Of a stretch of 64,000 bases of DNA, positions 49,167-59,132 are shown one piece after another. A model generated the notes under the pieces. It was not told the DNA's origin and did not search any database. It was given only the letters and a program-made list of their open reading frames with translations. Within the stretch, counting starts at the first letter, position 1. Every line of letters starts with the position of its first letter. This DNA comes from Flintibacter faecis (GTDB lineage Bacteria; Bacillota; Clostridia; Oscillospirales; Oscillospiraceae): positions 434,001-498,000 of the forward strand of contig NZ_JACOPN010000001.1 in NCBI RefSeq assembly GCF_014287875.1, given 5' to 3'. A program made the translations under genes and the position numbers.

Positions 49167-50507
49167 ATGGACTATCAGGCACTGTATCAGCAGAAGCTGA
49201 CCACCGCCGAGCAGGCGGTGAAGGTCGTCAAGTCCGGCGACTGGGTGGATTACGGCTGGTGTACCAACCATCCCGTGGCCCTGGATAAGGCCCTGGCCGC
49301 CCGAAAGGACGAGCTGCACGACGTGAAGATCCGGGGCGGTGTGACCATGTGGATGCCCGAGATCGCCAAGGCCGAGGATGCCGGGGAGCACTTCACCTGG
49401 AACAGCTGGCACTGCAGCGGCATCGACCGGAAGATCATCGCCAAGGGCATGGGCTTCTTCTCTCCCATGCGCTATTCCGAGCTGCCCCGGTTCTATCGGG
49501 ACAACCTGACCGTGGACGTGGCCATGATCCAGGTGACCCCCATGGACAAGCACGGCAACTTTAGCTTCGCCCTGGCCGCCTCTCACCTGGCCGACATGCT
49601 GGACCGGGCCAAGGTGGTCATCGTAGAGGTCAACGAGAACCTGCCCCTGGTCTACGGTCTCACCGGCTGCGAGATCAACATCAAGGACGTGGACATGGTG
49701 GTGGAGGGCGAGAATCCCCCCGTGGCCCAGCTGGGCGGCGGCGGCGAGCCCACCGACGTGGACCGTGCCGTGGCCAACCTGGTGGTGCCTGAGATCCCCA
49801 ACGGTGCCTGTCTGCAGCTGGGCATCGGCGGCATGCCCAACACCATCGGCTCTATGATCGCCCAGTCCGACCTGAAGGACCTGTCTGTCCACACCGAGAT
49901 GTATGTGGATGGCTTTGTGGACATGGCCATGGCCGGCAAGATCACCGGCAAGCACAAGAACCTGGACAAGGGCCGCCAGGTGTTCGCCTTTGCCGCCGGC
50001 ACCCAGAAGCTGTATGACTACATGGACCGCAACCCCGACGTGATGGGCGCCCCTGTGGACTACACCAACGATGTCCACGTCATCAGCCTGATCGACAACT
50101 TCATCTCCATCAACAACGCCATCGACATGGACCTGTTCGGTCAGGTAAACGCCGAGTCCGCCGGCATCAAGCACATCTCCGGCACCGGCGGTCAGCTGGA
50201 CTTTGCCATGGGCGCCTATCAGTCCAAGGGCGGCAAGAGCTTCATCTGCATGTCCTCCACCGTCACCGGCAAGGACGGCACCGTGAAGAGCCGCATCGTC
50301 CCCACCCTGACCCCCGGCTCCATCGCCACCGACCCCCGGACCTGCGTCCACTATATCGTCACCGAGTATGGCATGATCAACCTGAAGGGCCTGTCCACCT
50401 GGGAGCGGGCCGAGGCCATCATCTCCATCGCCCACCCCGATTTCCGGGAGCAGCTTATCGCCGATGCCGAGAAGATGCACATCTGGCGCAAGAGCAACAA
50501 GAAATAA
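49167..50507 (+). CDS. but: Butyryl-CoA:acetate CoA-transferase-like enzyme
   Basis: 446 aa, the size of the Roseburia/Faecalibacterium enzyme and strongly like it: [10 protein letters not shown] near the start, [79 protein letters not shown] and [18 protein letters not shown]. The catalytic Glu that forms the CoA thioester should be Glu244 in HTEMY. The enzyme moves CoA from butyryl-CoA to acetate, releasing butyrate. 4-hydroxybutyrate CoA-transferases are close relatives, so the acyl preference is inferred. GGAGG precedes the ATG. Monocistronic. Confidence 0.87.
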   Translation: MDYQALYQQKLTTAEQAVKVVKSGDWVDYGWCTNHPVALDKALAARKDELHDVKIRGGVTMWMPEIAKAEDAGEHFTWNSWHCSGIDRKIIAKGMGFFSPMRYSELPRFYRDNLTVDVAMIQVTPMDKHGNFSFALAASHLADMLDRAKVVIVEVNENLPLVYGLTGCEINIKDVDMVVEGENPPVAQLGGGGEPTDVDRAVANLVVPEIPNGACLQLGIGGMPNTIGSMIAQSDLKDLSVHTEMYVDGFVDMAMAGKITGKHKNLDKGRQVFAFAAGTQKLYDYMDRNPDVMGAPVDYTNDVHVISLIDNFISINNAIDMDLFGQVNAESAGIKHISGTGGQLDFAMGAYQSKGGKSFICMSSTVTGKDGTVKSRIVPTLTPGSIATDPRTCVHYIVTEYGMINLKGLSTWERAEAIISIAHPDFREQLIADAEKMHIWRKSNKK

Positions 50508-50517
50508 GTTTAAGCGC

Positions 50518-50555
50518 AAAAAAATCCTGTGTCCGGCCGGACACAGGATTTTTTT
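50518..50555. terminator. Bidirectional terminator
   Basis: Perfect palindrome TCCTGTGTCCGG/CCGGACACAGGA with A7 before and T7 after; shared by the convergent CoA-transferase and metG. Confidence 0.94.
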
Positions 50556-50572
50556 CTGTTTTTGTTTGAGGT

Positions 50573-52552
50573 TCAGCACATCTTCGCGCCGGCGGGGATC
50601 TTGTCGTCCAGCATGAGCAGGTTCAGCCGCTCCTCCCCCCGCTCGGTGTGAACGGCGGAGATCAGCATGCCGCAGGACTCCTGGCCCATCATCTTCCGGG
50701 GGGGCAGGTTGACAATGGCCATCAGGGTCTTGCCGATGAGCTCCTCGGGCTTGTAGAACTGGGCGATGCCGGACAAGATCTGCCGGTCGGTGCCGGTGCC
50801 ATCGTCCAGGGTGAAGCGCAGCAGCTTGTTGGACTTCTTCACCGCCTGGCAGTCCTTCACCTTCACGGCCCGGAAATCGGACTTGCAGAAGGTGTCGAAG
50901 TCCACCTTCTCCTCCAGCTGGGGCTCCAGCTCCAGGGGGGGCAGGGCTGCCTTGCGGGCGGCGGCCTCCAGCTCCTCCAGCTCGGCCAGGGCCTTCTCGG
51001 CATCCACGCGGGGGAACAGGTTCTCGCCCTTGGTGACGGTGGCGGTCTGGGACAGGCTGCCCCAGGCGGCGGCGCTCTCCCAGGTCTGGGCGGCGGGCTC
51101 CGCGCCGATCTGGGTGAAGAGCTTGGCCATGCTGTCGGGCATGAAGGGGGTCAGCAGGATGCCGCAGATGCGGGTGGTCTCCAGCAGGTTATACATCACA
51201 TGGGCCAGCCGAGCGCCGTTCTGCTCCATGTCCTTGGCCAGGGCCCAGGGCATGGTCTCGTCGATATATTTGTTGGCCCGGGCAATGACCTTGAACACCT
51301 CGTCCAGGGCCTTGTGGGGAGCATAGGCCTCCATGTGGCCCTCGTACACGCCCCGCAGGGCACAGGCCATGGAGGTAAGCTCCGTGTCAAAGCGCTCGGG
51401 GGCATCCCAGCTCTTGCACCCGGCGGGCAGCTGGCCGCCGAAGTATTTGCCCACCATGGCGGTGGTGCGGCTGAGCAGGTTGCCCAGGTCGTTGGCCAGG
51501 TCGGTGTTGATGGTCTGGATCAGCAGCTCGTTGGAGAAGTTGCCGTCAGAACCGAAGGGGAAGGTGCGCAGCAGGAAGAAGCGCAGGGCATCCACACCGA
51601 ACTTCTCCGCCAGCAGATAGGGGTCCACCACGTTGCCCTTGGACTTGGACATCTTGCCGCCGTCCAGCAGCAGCCAGCCGTGGCCGAAGACCTTCTTGGG
51701 CAGGGGGATGTCCAGGCTCATGCAGAAGGCGGGCCAGATGATGGAGTGGAAGCGGACGATCTCCTTGCCCACGATGTTCACGCCGGGCCAATAGGCCTGG
51801 TAATCGTGATAGCGGTCGTTCTCATAGCCCAGGGCGGTGATATAGTTGAACAGGGCGTCCAGCCACACATAGACCACATGCTTGGGGTCAAAGTCCACGG
51901 GGATGCCCCAGGTGAAGCTGGTGCGGGAGACGCACAGGTCCTCCAGTCCAGGCTTGATGAAGTTGTTCACCATCTCGTTCACCCGGCTGCGGGGCTCCAG
52001 AAAGTCGGTGTTCTCCAGCAGGTCCTGGACCTTGTCGGCGTACTTGGACAGGCGGAAGAAATAGGCCTCCTCCTCCGCGTCGGTGACGGGGCGGCCGCAG
52101 TCGGGACAGCAGCCGTCCTTCAGCTGGCTCTCCGTCCAGAAGGACTCGCAGGGGGTGCAGTATTTGCCTTTATAGGTCCCCTTATAGATGTCCCCCTTGT
52201 CGTACATCTTTTTGAAGATACGCTGGATGGACTGGACGTGATAGTCGTCGGTGGTGCGGATGAACCGGTCGTTGCTGATGTTCATCAGCTTCCACAGGTC
52301 CTTCACCCCCCGGGGGCCCTCCACGATGCGGTCCACAAACTCCTTGGGGGTAACGCCCGCCTCGGCGGCCTTGTTCTCGATCTTCTGGCCGTGCTCGTCG
52401 GTGCCGGTGAGGAACATCACGTCGTAACCGGCCAGGCGCTTATACCGGGCCAGGGCATCGGTGGCCACGGTACAGTAGGTGTGGCCGATGTGCAGCTTGT
52501 CGCTGGGGTAATAGATGGGGGTGGTGATATAAAATCGCTTCTTATTCTCCAT
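50573..52552 (-). CDS. metG: Methionyl-tRNA synthetase
   Basis: 659 aa. Class I synthetase with HIGH (KLHIGHTYC), zinc knuckle CTPCESFW...CCPDCGRP, KMSKSKGN loop, and anticodon domain. A C-terminal EMAP/OB-fold tRNA-binding domain covers the last 110 residues (DFDTFCKSDFRAVKVKDC...). This is the long, dimeric Bacillus-like form. The start overlaps the upstream membrane protein gene by 11 bp. It ends the mnmA-metG transcription unit. Confidence 0.96.
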   Translation of the reverse strand: MENKKRFYITTPIYYPSDKLHIGHTYCTVATDALARYKRLAGYDVMFLTGTDEHGQKIENKAAEAGVTPKEFVDRIVEGPRGVKDLWKLMNISNDRFIRTTDDYHVQSIQRIFKKMYDKGDIYKGTYKGKYCTPCESFWTESQLKDGCCPDCGRPVTDAEEEAYFFRLSKYADKVQDLLENTDFLEPRSRVNEMVNNFIKPGLEDLCVSRTSFTWGIPVDFDPKHVVYVWLDALFNYITALGYENDRYHDYQAYWPGVNIVGKEIVRFHSIIWPAFCMSLDIPLPKKVFGHGWLLLDGGKMSKSKGNVVDPYLLAEKFGVDALRFFLLRTFPFGSDGNFSNELLIQTINTDLANDLGNLLSRTTAMVGKYFGGQLPAGCKSWDAPERFDTELTSMACALRGVYEGHMEAYAPHKALDEVFKVIARANKYIDETMPWALAKDMEQNGARLAHVMYNLLETTRICGILLTPFMPDSMAKLFTQIGAEPAAQTWESAAAWGSLSQTATVTKGENLFPRVDAEKALAELEELEAAARKAALPPLELEPQLEEKVDFDTFCKSDFRAVKVKDCQAVKKSNKLLRFTLDDGTGTDRQILSGIAQFYKPEELIGKTLMAIVNLPPRKMMGQESCGMLISAVHTERGEERLNLLMLDDKIPAGAKMC

Positions 52553-53408
52553 TGTTGTGATCTCCCTCGTTGTTAATTTCCTTTTTGGGGGCCAGCCGCG
52601 CTCCGCCGGAGCGCACCGGACCCATATGGCTCAACAGGGCCATGGCCCCGGCCAGATTGCTGAGGAGAAAGGCCGCCGCCAGGGCCAGCCGGAAGGGCTC
52701 CAGACTGTCCCCCAGACTGAGCAGCCCCAGATAGACGCTCATCAGGCAGCAGAACAGCCCCCGGCGGGGGTGGGGGTGGGCATAGCGCAGGGCGGCCAGC
52801 TCATAGCTGCCCAGCATCAGAAAGGCCACCGCCGCCAAGGCGGGCCCGTAGTCCATGAGCACCGGGTCGGTGCCGTGCTTTAAATGGGTGGCAAACAGCC
52901 AGGCCAGACCCGCCGCCGGCTGGGCCAGGGACCAGGGACCGGCTTTTTGGGTGATGGGGCCCCGATAGCTCTCCCGCCCCAGCATGAGCAGGGCCGGGCC
53001 GGACAGAAAGCTGAACAGGGCGCACAGCAGCAGGGCGATGGGATAGGTGACGGGCTCTGCTGCGGGATCGACCCGCCAGACCGTCAGCTGGTAAAGGCCC
53101 TCCTGCACGCTGAGGGCTCCTCCCACCAGCATCAGCAGGGCCCCTGCGGCCATCAGGGTCATATACAGGGTGGAGGGGCAGGCCAGGACCTCCGCCGCCG
53201 TTTTCGGCGGGCTCTCCCGGCGCAGGGACACCAGCAGCACCGCCGCCACCGCCGCCGTCAGGGCCAGCAGCAGGGTGGGGGCGGGGCAGCCGGAGAGGAA
53301 CAGCAGGGTCTCCGGGTCAAAGCTGACCCGCCGCTGCCACAGGCGCAGTCCCAGCCCCAGGATGCCGCTAAGCAAGGCCAGCCCGGGCAGATATACGTTC
53401 TTTCCCAT
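52542..53408 (-). CDS. Multi-pass membrane protein, 288 aa
   Basis: About eight hydrophobic segments rich in Leu/Ala, short basic loops, and a polar C-terminus with KKEINNEGDHNN. ATG 53408 is 12 bases after GGAG; an in-frame TTG at 53411 would be closer. No family motif recognised. It sits between two small genes of the mnmA unit and overlaps metG. Confidence 0.75.
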   Translation of the reverse strand: MGKNVYLPGLALLSGILGLGLRLWQRRVSFDPETLLFLSGCPAPTLLLALTAAVAAVLLVSLRRESPPKTAAEVLACPSTLYMTLMAAGALLMLVGGALSVQEGLYQLTVWRVDPAAEPVTYPIALLLCALFSFLSGPALLMLGRESYRGPITQKAGPWSLAQPAAGLAWLFATHLKHGTDPVLMDYGPALAAVAFLMLGSYELAALRYAHPHPRRGLFCCLMSVYLGLLSLGDSLEPFRLALAAAFLLSNLAGAMALLSHMGPVRSGGARLAPKKEINNEGDHNNGE

Positions 53409-53546
53409 CAATGGTGAACGCTCCTTTTTTCTTTGGTACAGATTTTTAGACGCTGTTTTTATGATATACCCGCCGGGGCAAAAAATCAAGGCGGCAGACC
53501 GGCTTCCGGTCCCTCTGCGGATGATTTTCCGGTTTTTCACAGGTTT

Positions 53547-53843
53547 TTACTTGTGCCGCAGCTTGTCGTCCCGCTTCTTGCCGCCGAACTGGCGGGCCAG
53601 GGCGGCGATGAGCAGAATAATGCCCAGGATGTTGACCACGCCGGAGGCCCAATCGGGCAGCATTCCGTGGGTGTACAGCATCTGTCCCGCGGCCAGGAAG
53701 ATCAGGTTGATGAACAGCAGGTTCCGGGCCACCGGGTCCATGCGGGCGCGGTCCCGCACCTGCTTATCTGCCAAGGCGCTGTCCCGTGCTCTGGCACGAA
53801 CCACGGCGCTGGAGTTGCTGTGTCGTTTTTTCGATTTGCTCAT
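53547..53843 (-). CDS. Small membrane protein with basic N-terminus, 98 aa
   Basis: Residues 1-40 are rich in Lys/Arg/Ser. Two hydrophobic helices follow (LLFINLIFLAAGQML and VVNILGIILLIAALARQF), and the tail is basic (GGKKRDDKLRHK). AGGAGC precedes the ATG; three bases separate it from the mnmA stop, implying coupling. Function unknown. Confidence 0.75.
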   Translation of the reverse strand: MSKSKKRHSNSSAVVRARARDSALADKQVRDRARMDPVARNLLFINLIFLAAGQMLYTHGMLPDWASGVVNILGIILLIAALARQFGGKKRDDKLRHK

Positions 53844-53846
53844 AGG

Positions 53847-54935
53847 TCATGCTCCTTCTCGTTCAATGACACCGCCGCCCACCACCAGGTCCCCATCGTA
53901 AAAGACCACAGCCTGGCCAGGGGTGACGGCCCGTTGGGGCCGGTCAAAGACCACCCGCACCCGGTCCTGGGATATCTGCTCTACAGTGCAGGGCTGCTCG
54001 GCCATGCGGTAGCGTATCTTGGCCCGCAGACGCAGGGGGGCGTTTAACCGGTCAAAGGGGATCCAGTTTATATCACAGGCGGTGAGGGCAGTGGAAAACA
54101 GGGCCGCGTTGTCCGACAGAACCACGGCGTTGTCCTCGGGCCGGACCTGCTTGACATACAGCCGTCCCCGGTTGGAGGATACCCCCAGTCCCCGGCGCTG
54201 GCCCACGGTATAGCCCACGATCCCCGTGTGCTCCCCCAACACATGGCCCTCCTGGTCCAAAAACGGACCATGGGGATAGGTCTTTCCCGTGTGGCGGCGG
54301 ATAAAGGCGGCATAGTCCCCGTCGGGCACAAAGCAGATGTCCTGGCTCTCGTGCTTTTTGGCATTGATAAGCCCCTGCCGGGCGGCCATGGCCCGGATCT
54401 CGTCCTTGGACAGCCCGCCCAGGGGGAACAGGCTGTGGCTGAGCTGGTCCTGGGTCAGGTTATACAGCACATAGCTCTGGTCCTTCTCCGGGTGGAGGGC
54501 CTTGTGCAGCAGCCACCGGCCGCTGCCTCGGTCATAGCTTAGGCGGACATAGTGCCCCGTGGCCACATAGTCCCGGTCCAGCTCCTTCGCCCGCTGGAGC
54601 AGGGCACCGAATTTGAGATATCGGTTGCAGTCGATGCAGGGGTTGGGGGTCTCTCCCCGCTCATAGGCGCAGGCGAAGCGGTCCATCACCTGGTGATGGA
54701 ACTGGCGGGAGAAGTTGAACACATAAAAAGGAAAGCCCAGCTGCCGGGCCACCGCCCGGGCATCCTCCACATCGTCCAGGGAGCAGCAGCTGCTCTCCCC
54801 CTCCACGCCCACATCTCCGTTGTCAAACAGCTTCATGGTCACGCCGATGAGGTCGTGGCCCGCCTGTTTCAAGATCCAGGCCGCCGTGGAGCTGTCCACG
54901 CCGCCGCTCATGGCAACGGCCACCTTTGCGCACAT
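53847..54935 (-). CDS. mnmA: tRNA-specific 2-thiouridylase
   Basis: 362 aa. Inserts sulfur at wobble U34 of tRNA-Lys, -Glu and -Gln. PP-loop VAMSGGVDSS at the N-terminus, nucleophile Cys in NPCIDCN, second catalytic Cys in SQDICFVPDG, then the C-terminal beta-barrel. Met 54935 follows GGGGGA; an earlier in-frame ATG is less likely. First gene of mnmA - 98 aa - 288 aa - metG. Confidence 0.95.
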   Translation of the reverse strand: MCAKVAVAMSGGVDSSTAAWILKQAGHDLIGVTMKLFDNGDVGVEGESSCCSLDDVEDARAVARQLGFPFYVFNFSRQFHHQVMDRFACAYERGETPNPCIDCNRYLKFGALLQRAKELDRDYVATGHYVRLSYDRGSGRWLLHKALHPEKDQSYVLYNLTQDQLSHSLFPLGGLSKDEIRAMAARQGLINAKKHESQDICFVPDGDYAAFIRRHTGKTYPHGPFLDQEGHVLGEHTGIVGYTVGQRRGLGVSSNRGRLYVKQVRPEDNAVVLSDNAALFSTALTACDINWIPFDRLNAPLRLRAKIRYRMAEQPCTVEQISQDRVRVVFDRPQRAVTPGQAVVFYDGDLVVGGGVIEREGA

Positions 54936-55039
54936 GCTGCGTCCCCCTCTCTGGAGCACTGGGTTACATAACGCCCAGTATCAGGAAAATCAAAATGGAT
55001 AACGGTCATTTTGCCCAACCGCTTGAGAATACTTTTTGC

Positions 55040-55068
55040 AGTATATCACACTTTTTTTCCGTCGGCAA
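55040..55068 (-). promoter_or_regulatory. Promoter of the mnmA-metG unit
   Basis: On the minus strand TTGCCG-N17-TATACT, about 105 bases before mnmA. Confidence 0.75.
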
Positions 55069-55131
55069 CCACCGGGAAAATCACGCCAAACCCCACAGGC
55101 CCAACCGTTTGCAGGAAAACGGCCTTTCCGA

Positions 55132-55184
55132 ATACATATTGTATTGCTTGGTTTTTATACAGCGAACAGGCACAATATCTTGTA
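55132..55184. promoter_or_regulatory. Two NrdR-box-like palindromes upstream of nrdD
   Basis: ATACATATTGTAT (55132-55144) and CACAATATCTTGTA (55171-55184) resemble the ACA-rich palindromes bound by NrdR. Their centres are about 39-40 bp apart, not the usual 31-32, so the match is weak. Confidence 0.3.
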
Positions 55185-55195
55185 GACCCGTACAA

Positions 55196-55224
55196 TTTAC
55201 AAACGAGACAAAGCGTGATATACT
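55196..55224 (+). promoter_or_regulatory. Promoter of nrdD
   Basis: TTTACA-N17-TATACT, giving a leader of about 100 nt. Confidence 0.8.
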
Positions 55225-55259
55225 TCATTCCCGGTGATCAGAGAGATCAAATAACTTTC

Positions 55260-55309
55260 CGGCGGCAGCCCTGCCGCCGTTTTCCATCTGTTTGTTCCTA
55301 CCAAACAGA
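55260..55309 (+). promoter_or_regulatory. Two leader hairpins before nrdD
   Basis: CGGCGGCAG/CTGCCGCCG followed by TTTT looks like a small attenuator; TCTGTTTG/CAAACAGA (55287-55294, 55302-55309) follows. Both lie in the 5' leader between promoter and start codon. Confidence 0.5.
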
Positions 55310-55331
55310 AAACTTGAGAGGAGTGCGCACC

Positions 55332-57458
55332 GTGAAAGTAATCAAGCGAGACGGAAACATCGTCGATTACGACCGGAGTAAGATCGTCCGTGCCATAGAG
55401 AAGGCCAATGCAGAGGTAGCCCCCGATGAGCGGCTGTCCAAGGACCGCATCGACGCGGTGATCGACCGCATCGAGGCCCTCAAACGCCCCCGGATGCTGG
55501 TGGAGGATATCCAGGACCTGGTGGAGCAGGGGCTGGTGGAGGAGAACAAGTTCCACCTGGCCAAAACCTATATCATCTATCGCTATAACCGGGCCCTGGT
55601 GCGCAAGGCCAACACCACCGACGAGTCCATCCTGTCCCTGCTGCGCAATGAGAACCAGGAGCTGGCCGAGGAGAACTCCAACAAAAACACCATGATCGCC
55701 GCCACCCAGCGGGACTACATCGCCGGCGAGGTGAGCCGGGACCTGACCCGCCGTCTGCTGCTGCCCGATGTCATCTCCAAGGCCCACGACGAGGGCGCCA
55801 TCCACTTCCACGACGCGGACTATTTCGTCCAGCCTATCTTCAACTGCTGTCTCATCAACATCGGGGACATGCTGGACAACGGCACCGTGATGAATGGCAA
55901 GCTGATCGAGTCCCCCAAAAGCTTTCAGGTGGCCTGCACCGTGATGACCCAGATCATCGCCTGCGTGGCCTCCAACCAGTACGGCGGCCAGTCGGTGGAC
56001 CTGCGCCACCTGGGCAAATACCTCCGCCGCAGCCGGGAGAAGTTCCGCCGCCATATCGAGGCCGACTGTGCCGGCCATGCCGATGCGGAGACGCTGGAGC
56101 GGCTGGTGGAGGACCGGGTGCGGGACGAGCTGAAGTCCGGCGTACAGACCATTCAGTATCAGATCAACACCCTGATGACCACCAACGGCCAGTCCCCCTT
56201 CGTCACCCTGTTTTTGAACCTGCAGGAGGACGACCCCTATCTGGAAGAGAACGCCATGATCGTGGAGGAGGTGCTGCGTCAGCGCCTGGAGGGCATCAAG
56301 AACGAGGCCGGGGCCTATATCACCCCCGCCTTCCCTAAGCTGGTATATGTACTGGACGAGCACAACTGCCTGAAGGGCGGCAAGTACGACTACATCACCG
56401 AGCTTGCCGTGAAGTGTTCGGCCAAGCGGATGTACCCCGACTATATCTCCGCCAAAAAGATGCGGGAAAACTATGCCGGCAACGTGTTCTCCCCCATGGG
56501 CTGCCGCTCCTTCCTGGCCCCTTGGAAGGACGAGAACGGCAACTATAAGTTCGAGGGCCGCTTTAACCAGGGCGTGGTCTCTTTGAACCTGCCCCAGATC
56601 GGCATTCTGGCCCGGGGAGACATGGACAAGTTCTGGTCCCTGCTGGAGGAGCGGCTGGACCTGTGCTATCAGGCCCTGATGTGCCGCCACAACGCCCTGA
56701 AAAAAGTGCGCTCCGACTCCTCCCCCATCCACTGGCAGTACGGCGCCATCGCCCGTCTGCCCAAGGGCGCGCCCATCAAACCCCTGCTCTACGGCGGCTA
56801 CTCCTCCATCTCCCTGGGCTATATCGGCCTGTACGAGGTGACCAAGCTGATGACCGGCGTGAGCCACACCCAGCCCGGCGGCACGGAGTTTGCCCTGAAG
56901 GTGATGAACCGCCTGCGCAAGGCCTGTGACGACTGGAAGGCCCAGACCAACATCGGCTTTGCCCTGTACGGCACCCCGGCGGAGAGTCTGTGCTACCGCT
57001 TTGCCCGCATCGACAAGGAGCGCTTCGGCACGATACCCGACGTAACCGACAAGGGTTATTATACCAACAGCTATCACGTGGACGTGCGGGAACACATCGA
57101 CGCCTTCCACAAGTTCACCTTCGAGTCCCAGTTCCAGAAGATCTCCACCGGCGGGTGCATCTCCTATGTAGAGATCCCCAACATGCGTCACAATCTGGAG
57201 GCGCTGAAAGAGGTGGTCCGCTTTATCTATGACAACATCCAGTATGCCGAGTTCAACACCAAGAGCGACTACTGCCAGGTGTGCGGCTACGACGGGGAGA
57301 TCATCATCAACGATGACAACCAGTGGGAGTGCCCCGTCTGCCACAACAAGGACCGGGCCAAGATGAACGTCACCCGCCGCACCTGCGGCTACCTGGGCGA
57401 GAACTATTGGAACGTGGGCAAGACCAAGGAGATCAAAGCGCGGGTGCTGCATCTGTAA
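55332..57458 (+). CDS. nrdD: Anaerobic ribonucleoside-triphosphate reductase (class III)
   Basis: 708 aa. N-terminal ATP-cone (VKVIKRDGNIVDYDRSKIVRAIEKANAE), ten-stranded barrel, a zinc site near the C-terminus (CQVCGYDG...CPVC), and the glycyl-radical loop RRTCGYLGENYW with radical Gly686. STGGCISYVEI carries a Cys expected at the active site. GTG start with GAGAGGAG at eight bases; longer reading from 55011 covers the promoter and is rejected. It reduces NTPs for DNA synthesis without oxygen. Its activase gene nrdG is normally adjacent but is absent here; a MATE gene follows instead. Confidence 0.95.
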   Translation: MKVIKRDGNIVDYDRSKIVRAIEKANAEVAPDERLSKDRIDAVIDRIEALKRPRMLVEDIQDLVEQGLVEENKFHLAKTYIIYRYNRALVRKANTTDESILSLLRNENQELAEENSNKNTMIAATQRDYIAGEVSRDLTRRLLLPDVISKAHDEGAIHFHDADYFVQPIFNCCLINIGDMLDNGTVMNGKLIESPKSFQVACTVMTQIIACVASNQYGGQSVDLRHLGKYLRRSREKFRRHIEADCAGHADAETLERLVEDRVRDELKSGVQTIQYQINTLMTTNGQSPFVTLFLNLQEDDPYLEENAMIVEEVLRQRLEGIKNEAGAYITPAFPKLVYVLDEHNCLKGGKYDYITELAVKCSAKRMYPDYISAKKMRENYAGNVFSPMGCRSFLAPWKDENGNYKFEGRFNQGVVSLNLPQIGILARGDMDKFWSLLEERLDLCYQALMCRHNALKKVRSDSSPIHWQYGAIARLPKGAPIKPLLYGGYSSISLGYIGLYEVTKLMTGVSHTQPGGTEFALKVMNRLRKACDDWKAQTNIGFALYGTPAESLCYRFARIDKERFGTIPDVTDKGYYTNSYHVDVREHIDAFHKFTFESQFQKISTGGCISYVEIPNMRHNLEALKEVVRFIYDNIQYAEFNTKSDYCQVCGYDGEIIINDDNQWECPVCHNKDRAKMNVTRRTCGYLGENYWNVGKTKEIKARVLHL

Positions 57459-57511
57459 CCGAAAAAACTCAAAAAATATTCGGTGCAAAAATCGAACAAA
57501 AAACGGGCGCA

Positions 57512-57556
57512 AAAACCGCTACAATGCTTGTAATTACAAGGATTGTAGCGGTTTTA
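57512..57556. terminator. Bidirectional terminator after nrdD
   Basis: AAAACCGCTACAAT/ATTGTAGCGGTTTT outer stem with an inner CTTGTAATTACAAG palindrome, then TATTCTTC. Confidence 0.85.
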
Positions 57557-57649
57557 TTCTTCTTAAATTGTAAAAAATGGGATTATACTATCGAGATTTA
57601 TGGATCGCAAGCAAATTGCGTTACTGCGAACAGTAACTATTATCCATTA

Positions 57650-59002
57650 CTACACTACCTCATGGGCCAGCCAACGGCGGCTCTTAAACCGTATCGTAAA
57701 TACAATTCCACGAACGGTCCAATCTGTAAACATACCGATCCACACGGCAATCGGGCCAAATCCATGGACACGGCAAAGGTAAATACAGAGTGTTACCCGG
57801 AACAGCCACATGCTGATGCAGGAGAGGATCATGGAAAAGCGCACATCTCCTGCTGCCCGCATGCCGTAGGCCGGAACAAAAGCAAGTGTCCATACAATGG
57901 GTTTTACGACTGTGATCCATCCTATCATGTAAAAGCACATCTTTGCACTCTCCGGTTCCATGCCGCCTAACATCGTAACCGGTCTTGTCAGAATGTACAC
58001 CAGGGCACAGCAGCCGATGATCACAACCTCCGCTATCACCGATAACTTTTTGATGTAATAGATGGCCTCATCCTGGCGTCCGGCACCCAAGCACTGGCCC
58101 ACCACCGTCATCATGCCGATTCCGATGCCGATGGCCGCAATACCGTTTAAATTCTCCAGAATGTTGGTCATGGCCTGAGCCGCAATGGCGACGGTTCCAA
58201 GGGTCGATACCGTTGACTGAATGGCCAATTTTCCAAACTGGAACATTGCATTTTCGATTCCATTTGGAATTCCAAGAGACAGAATTCTTCTGATCCGCTG
58301 TCCATCTGGACGGATTCTCCCATATCCATAGACAGCGATCTCCTGCTTTGGATCCCTTAAAAAAGCCAGGACAACCACCGCTGAGATCACCCTGGAACCG
58401 AGCGTGGCAACAGCCGCTCCAGCCACTCCCAGATGAAATCCCCAGATCAACACCGCATTTCCGGCAATATTAAGTCCGTTAGAGACAACCGCGATGGTCA
58501 TCGGAAGACGTGTATTCCCCTGCGCCCGGTAAATCGATGAGCCGGCATCATAAAGAGCTATAAAAGGAAATGAAAGCGCCGTGTAAAAGAAATAAATCCG
58601 TGCCGCCTCCATAACATCCGCTTCCACGCTGCCGAAAATCAACCGGAGCAACGGTCCCCTCGTCAGCAGGCATACCGCCATCACCGCCGTCGAGATGCTT
58701 GCTACTACGAATACCAGCTGCCTGGCCGATTCTTCTGCATTTTCCTTATCCCTCTGCCCGATATACTGGGAGCAGACGATGGTGCCGCCTGCTGCCAACG
58801 CATAAAATGCCTGTATCACCAAGATATTGATGGAGTCCACCAGCGATACAGCCGAGATTGCTGCCGATCCCACATTGCTGACCATAATGCTATCCGCTGT
58901 TCCCATCAGCGAATTCAAGAGTTGTTCCACTACAAGAGGAACCAGAAGCATCCATAAATCATGGTTGCTGAAGAGATGTTTTTCCGAATTATTTTTTTCC
59001 AT
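57650..59002 (-). CDS. MATE-family multidrug/cation efflux transporter
   Basis: 450 aa, 12 hydrophobic helices in two halves; NorM/DinF-class antiporter. Typical signals: MLLVPLVVEQLLNSLMGTADSIMVSNVG in the first helix pair, GGTIVCSQYIGQRDKENAEESARQ, and NGIENAMFQFGKL opening the second half. GC is near 48-50%, clearly below neighbours, and codons ending in A or T are common; the flanks are AT-rich. That suggests acquisition by transfer (inference). Own promoter; only a weak AGGA start site. Confidence 0.92.
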   Translation of the reverse strand: MEKNNSEKHLFSNHDLWMLLVPLVVEQLLNSLMGTADSIMVSNVGSAAISAVSLVDSINILVIQAFYALAAGGTIVCSQYIGQRDKENAEESARQLVFVVASISTAVMAVCLLTRGPLLRLIFGSVEADVMEAARIYFFYTALSFPFIALYDAGSSIYRAQGNTRLPMTIAVVSNGLNIAGNAVLIWGFHLGVAGAAVATLGSRVISAVVVLAFLRDPKQEIAVYGYGRIRPDGQRIRRILSLGIPNGIENAMFQFGKLAIQSTVSTLGTVAIAAQAMTNILENLNGIAAIGIGIGMMTVVGQCLGAGRQDEAIYYIKKLSVIAEVVIIGCCALVYILTRPVTMLGGMEPESAKMCFYMIGWITVVKPIVWTLAFVPAYGMRAAGDVRFSMILSCISMWLFRVTLCIYLCRVHGFGPIAVWIGMFTDWTVRGIVFTIRFKSRRWLAHEVV

Positions 59003-59132
59003 ACGCCGTCCTGTGTCTTTCTATGATGCTGGATCAATTTTCTGATCCCGTCACGGTTCACGTATACATGCCCAACAAGATGATTTTTCCGGTGCTTCGC
59101 AAACAGTCACCTGGTATCACAGTTTGGCTATT

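Noticed and set aside
55132..55184. Firm NrdR operator call
   Set aside because: Centre spacing of about 39-40 bp does not match the usual three-turn spacing, so it is kept only as a weak candidate.
55011..55331. Longer NrdD N-terminus
   Set aside because: The frame is open but covers the promoter and leader hairpins; the ATP-cone begins directly at the GTG at 55332, which has a good ribosome site.
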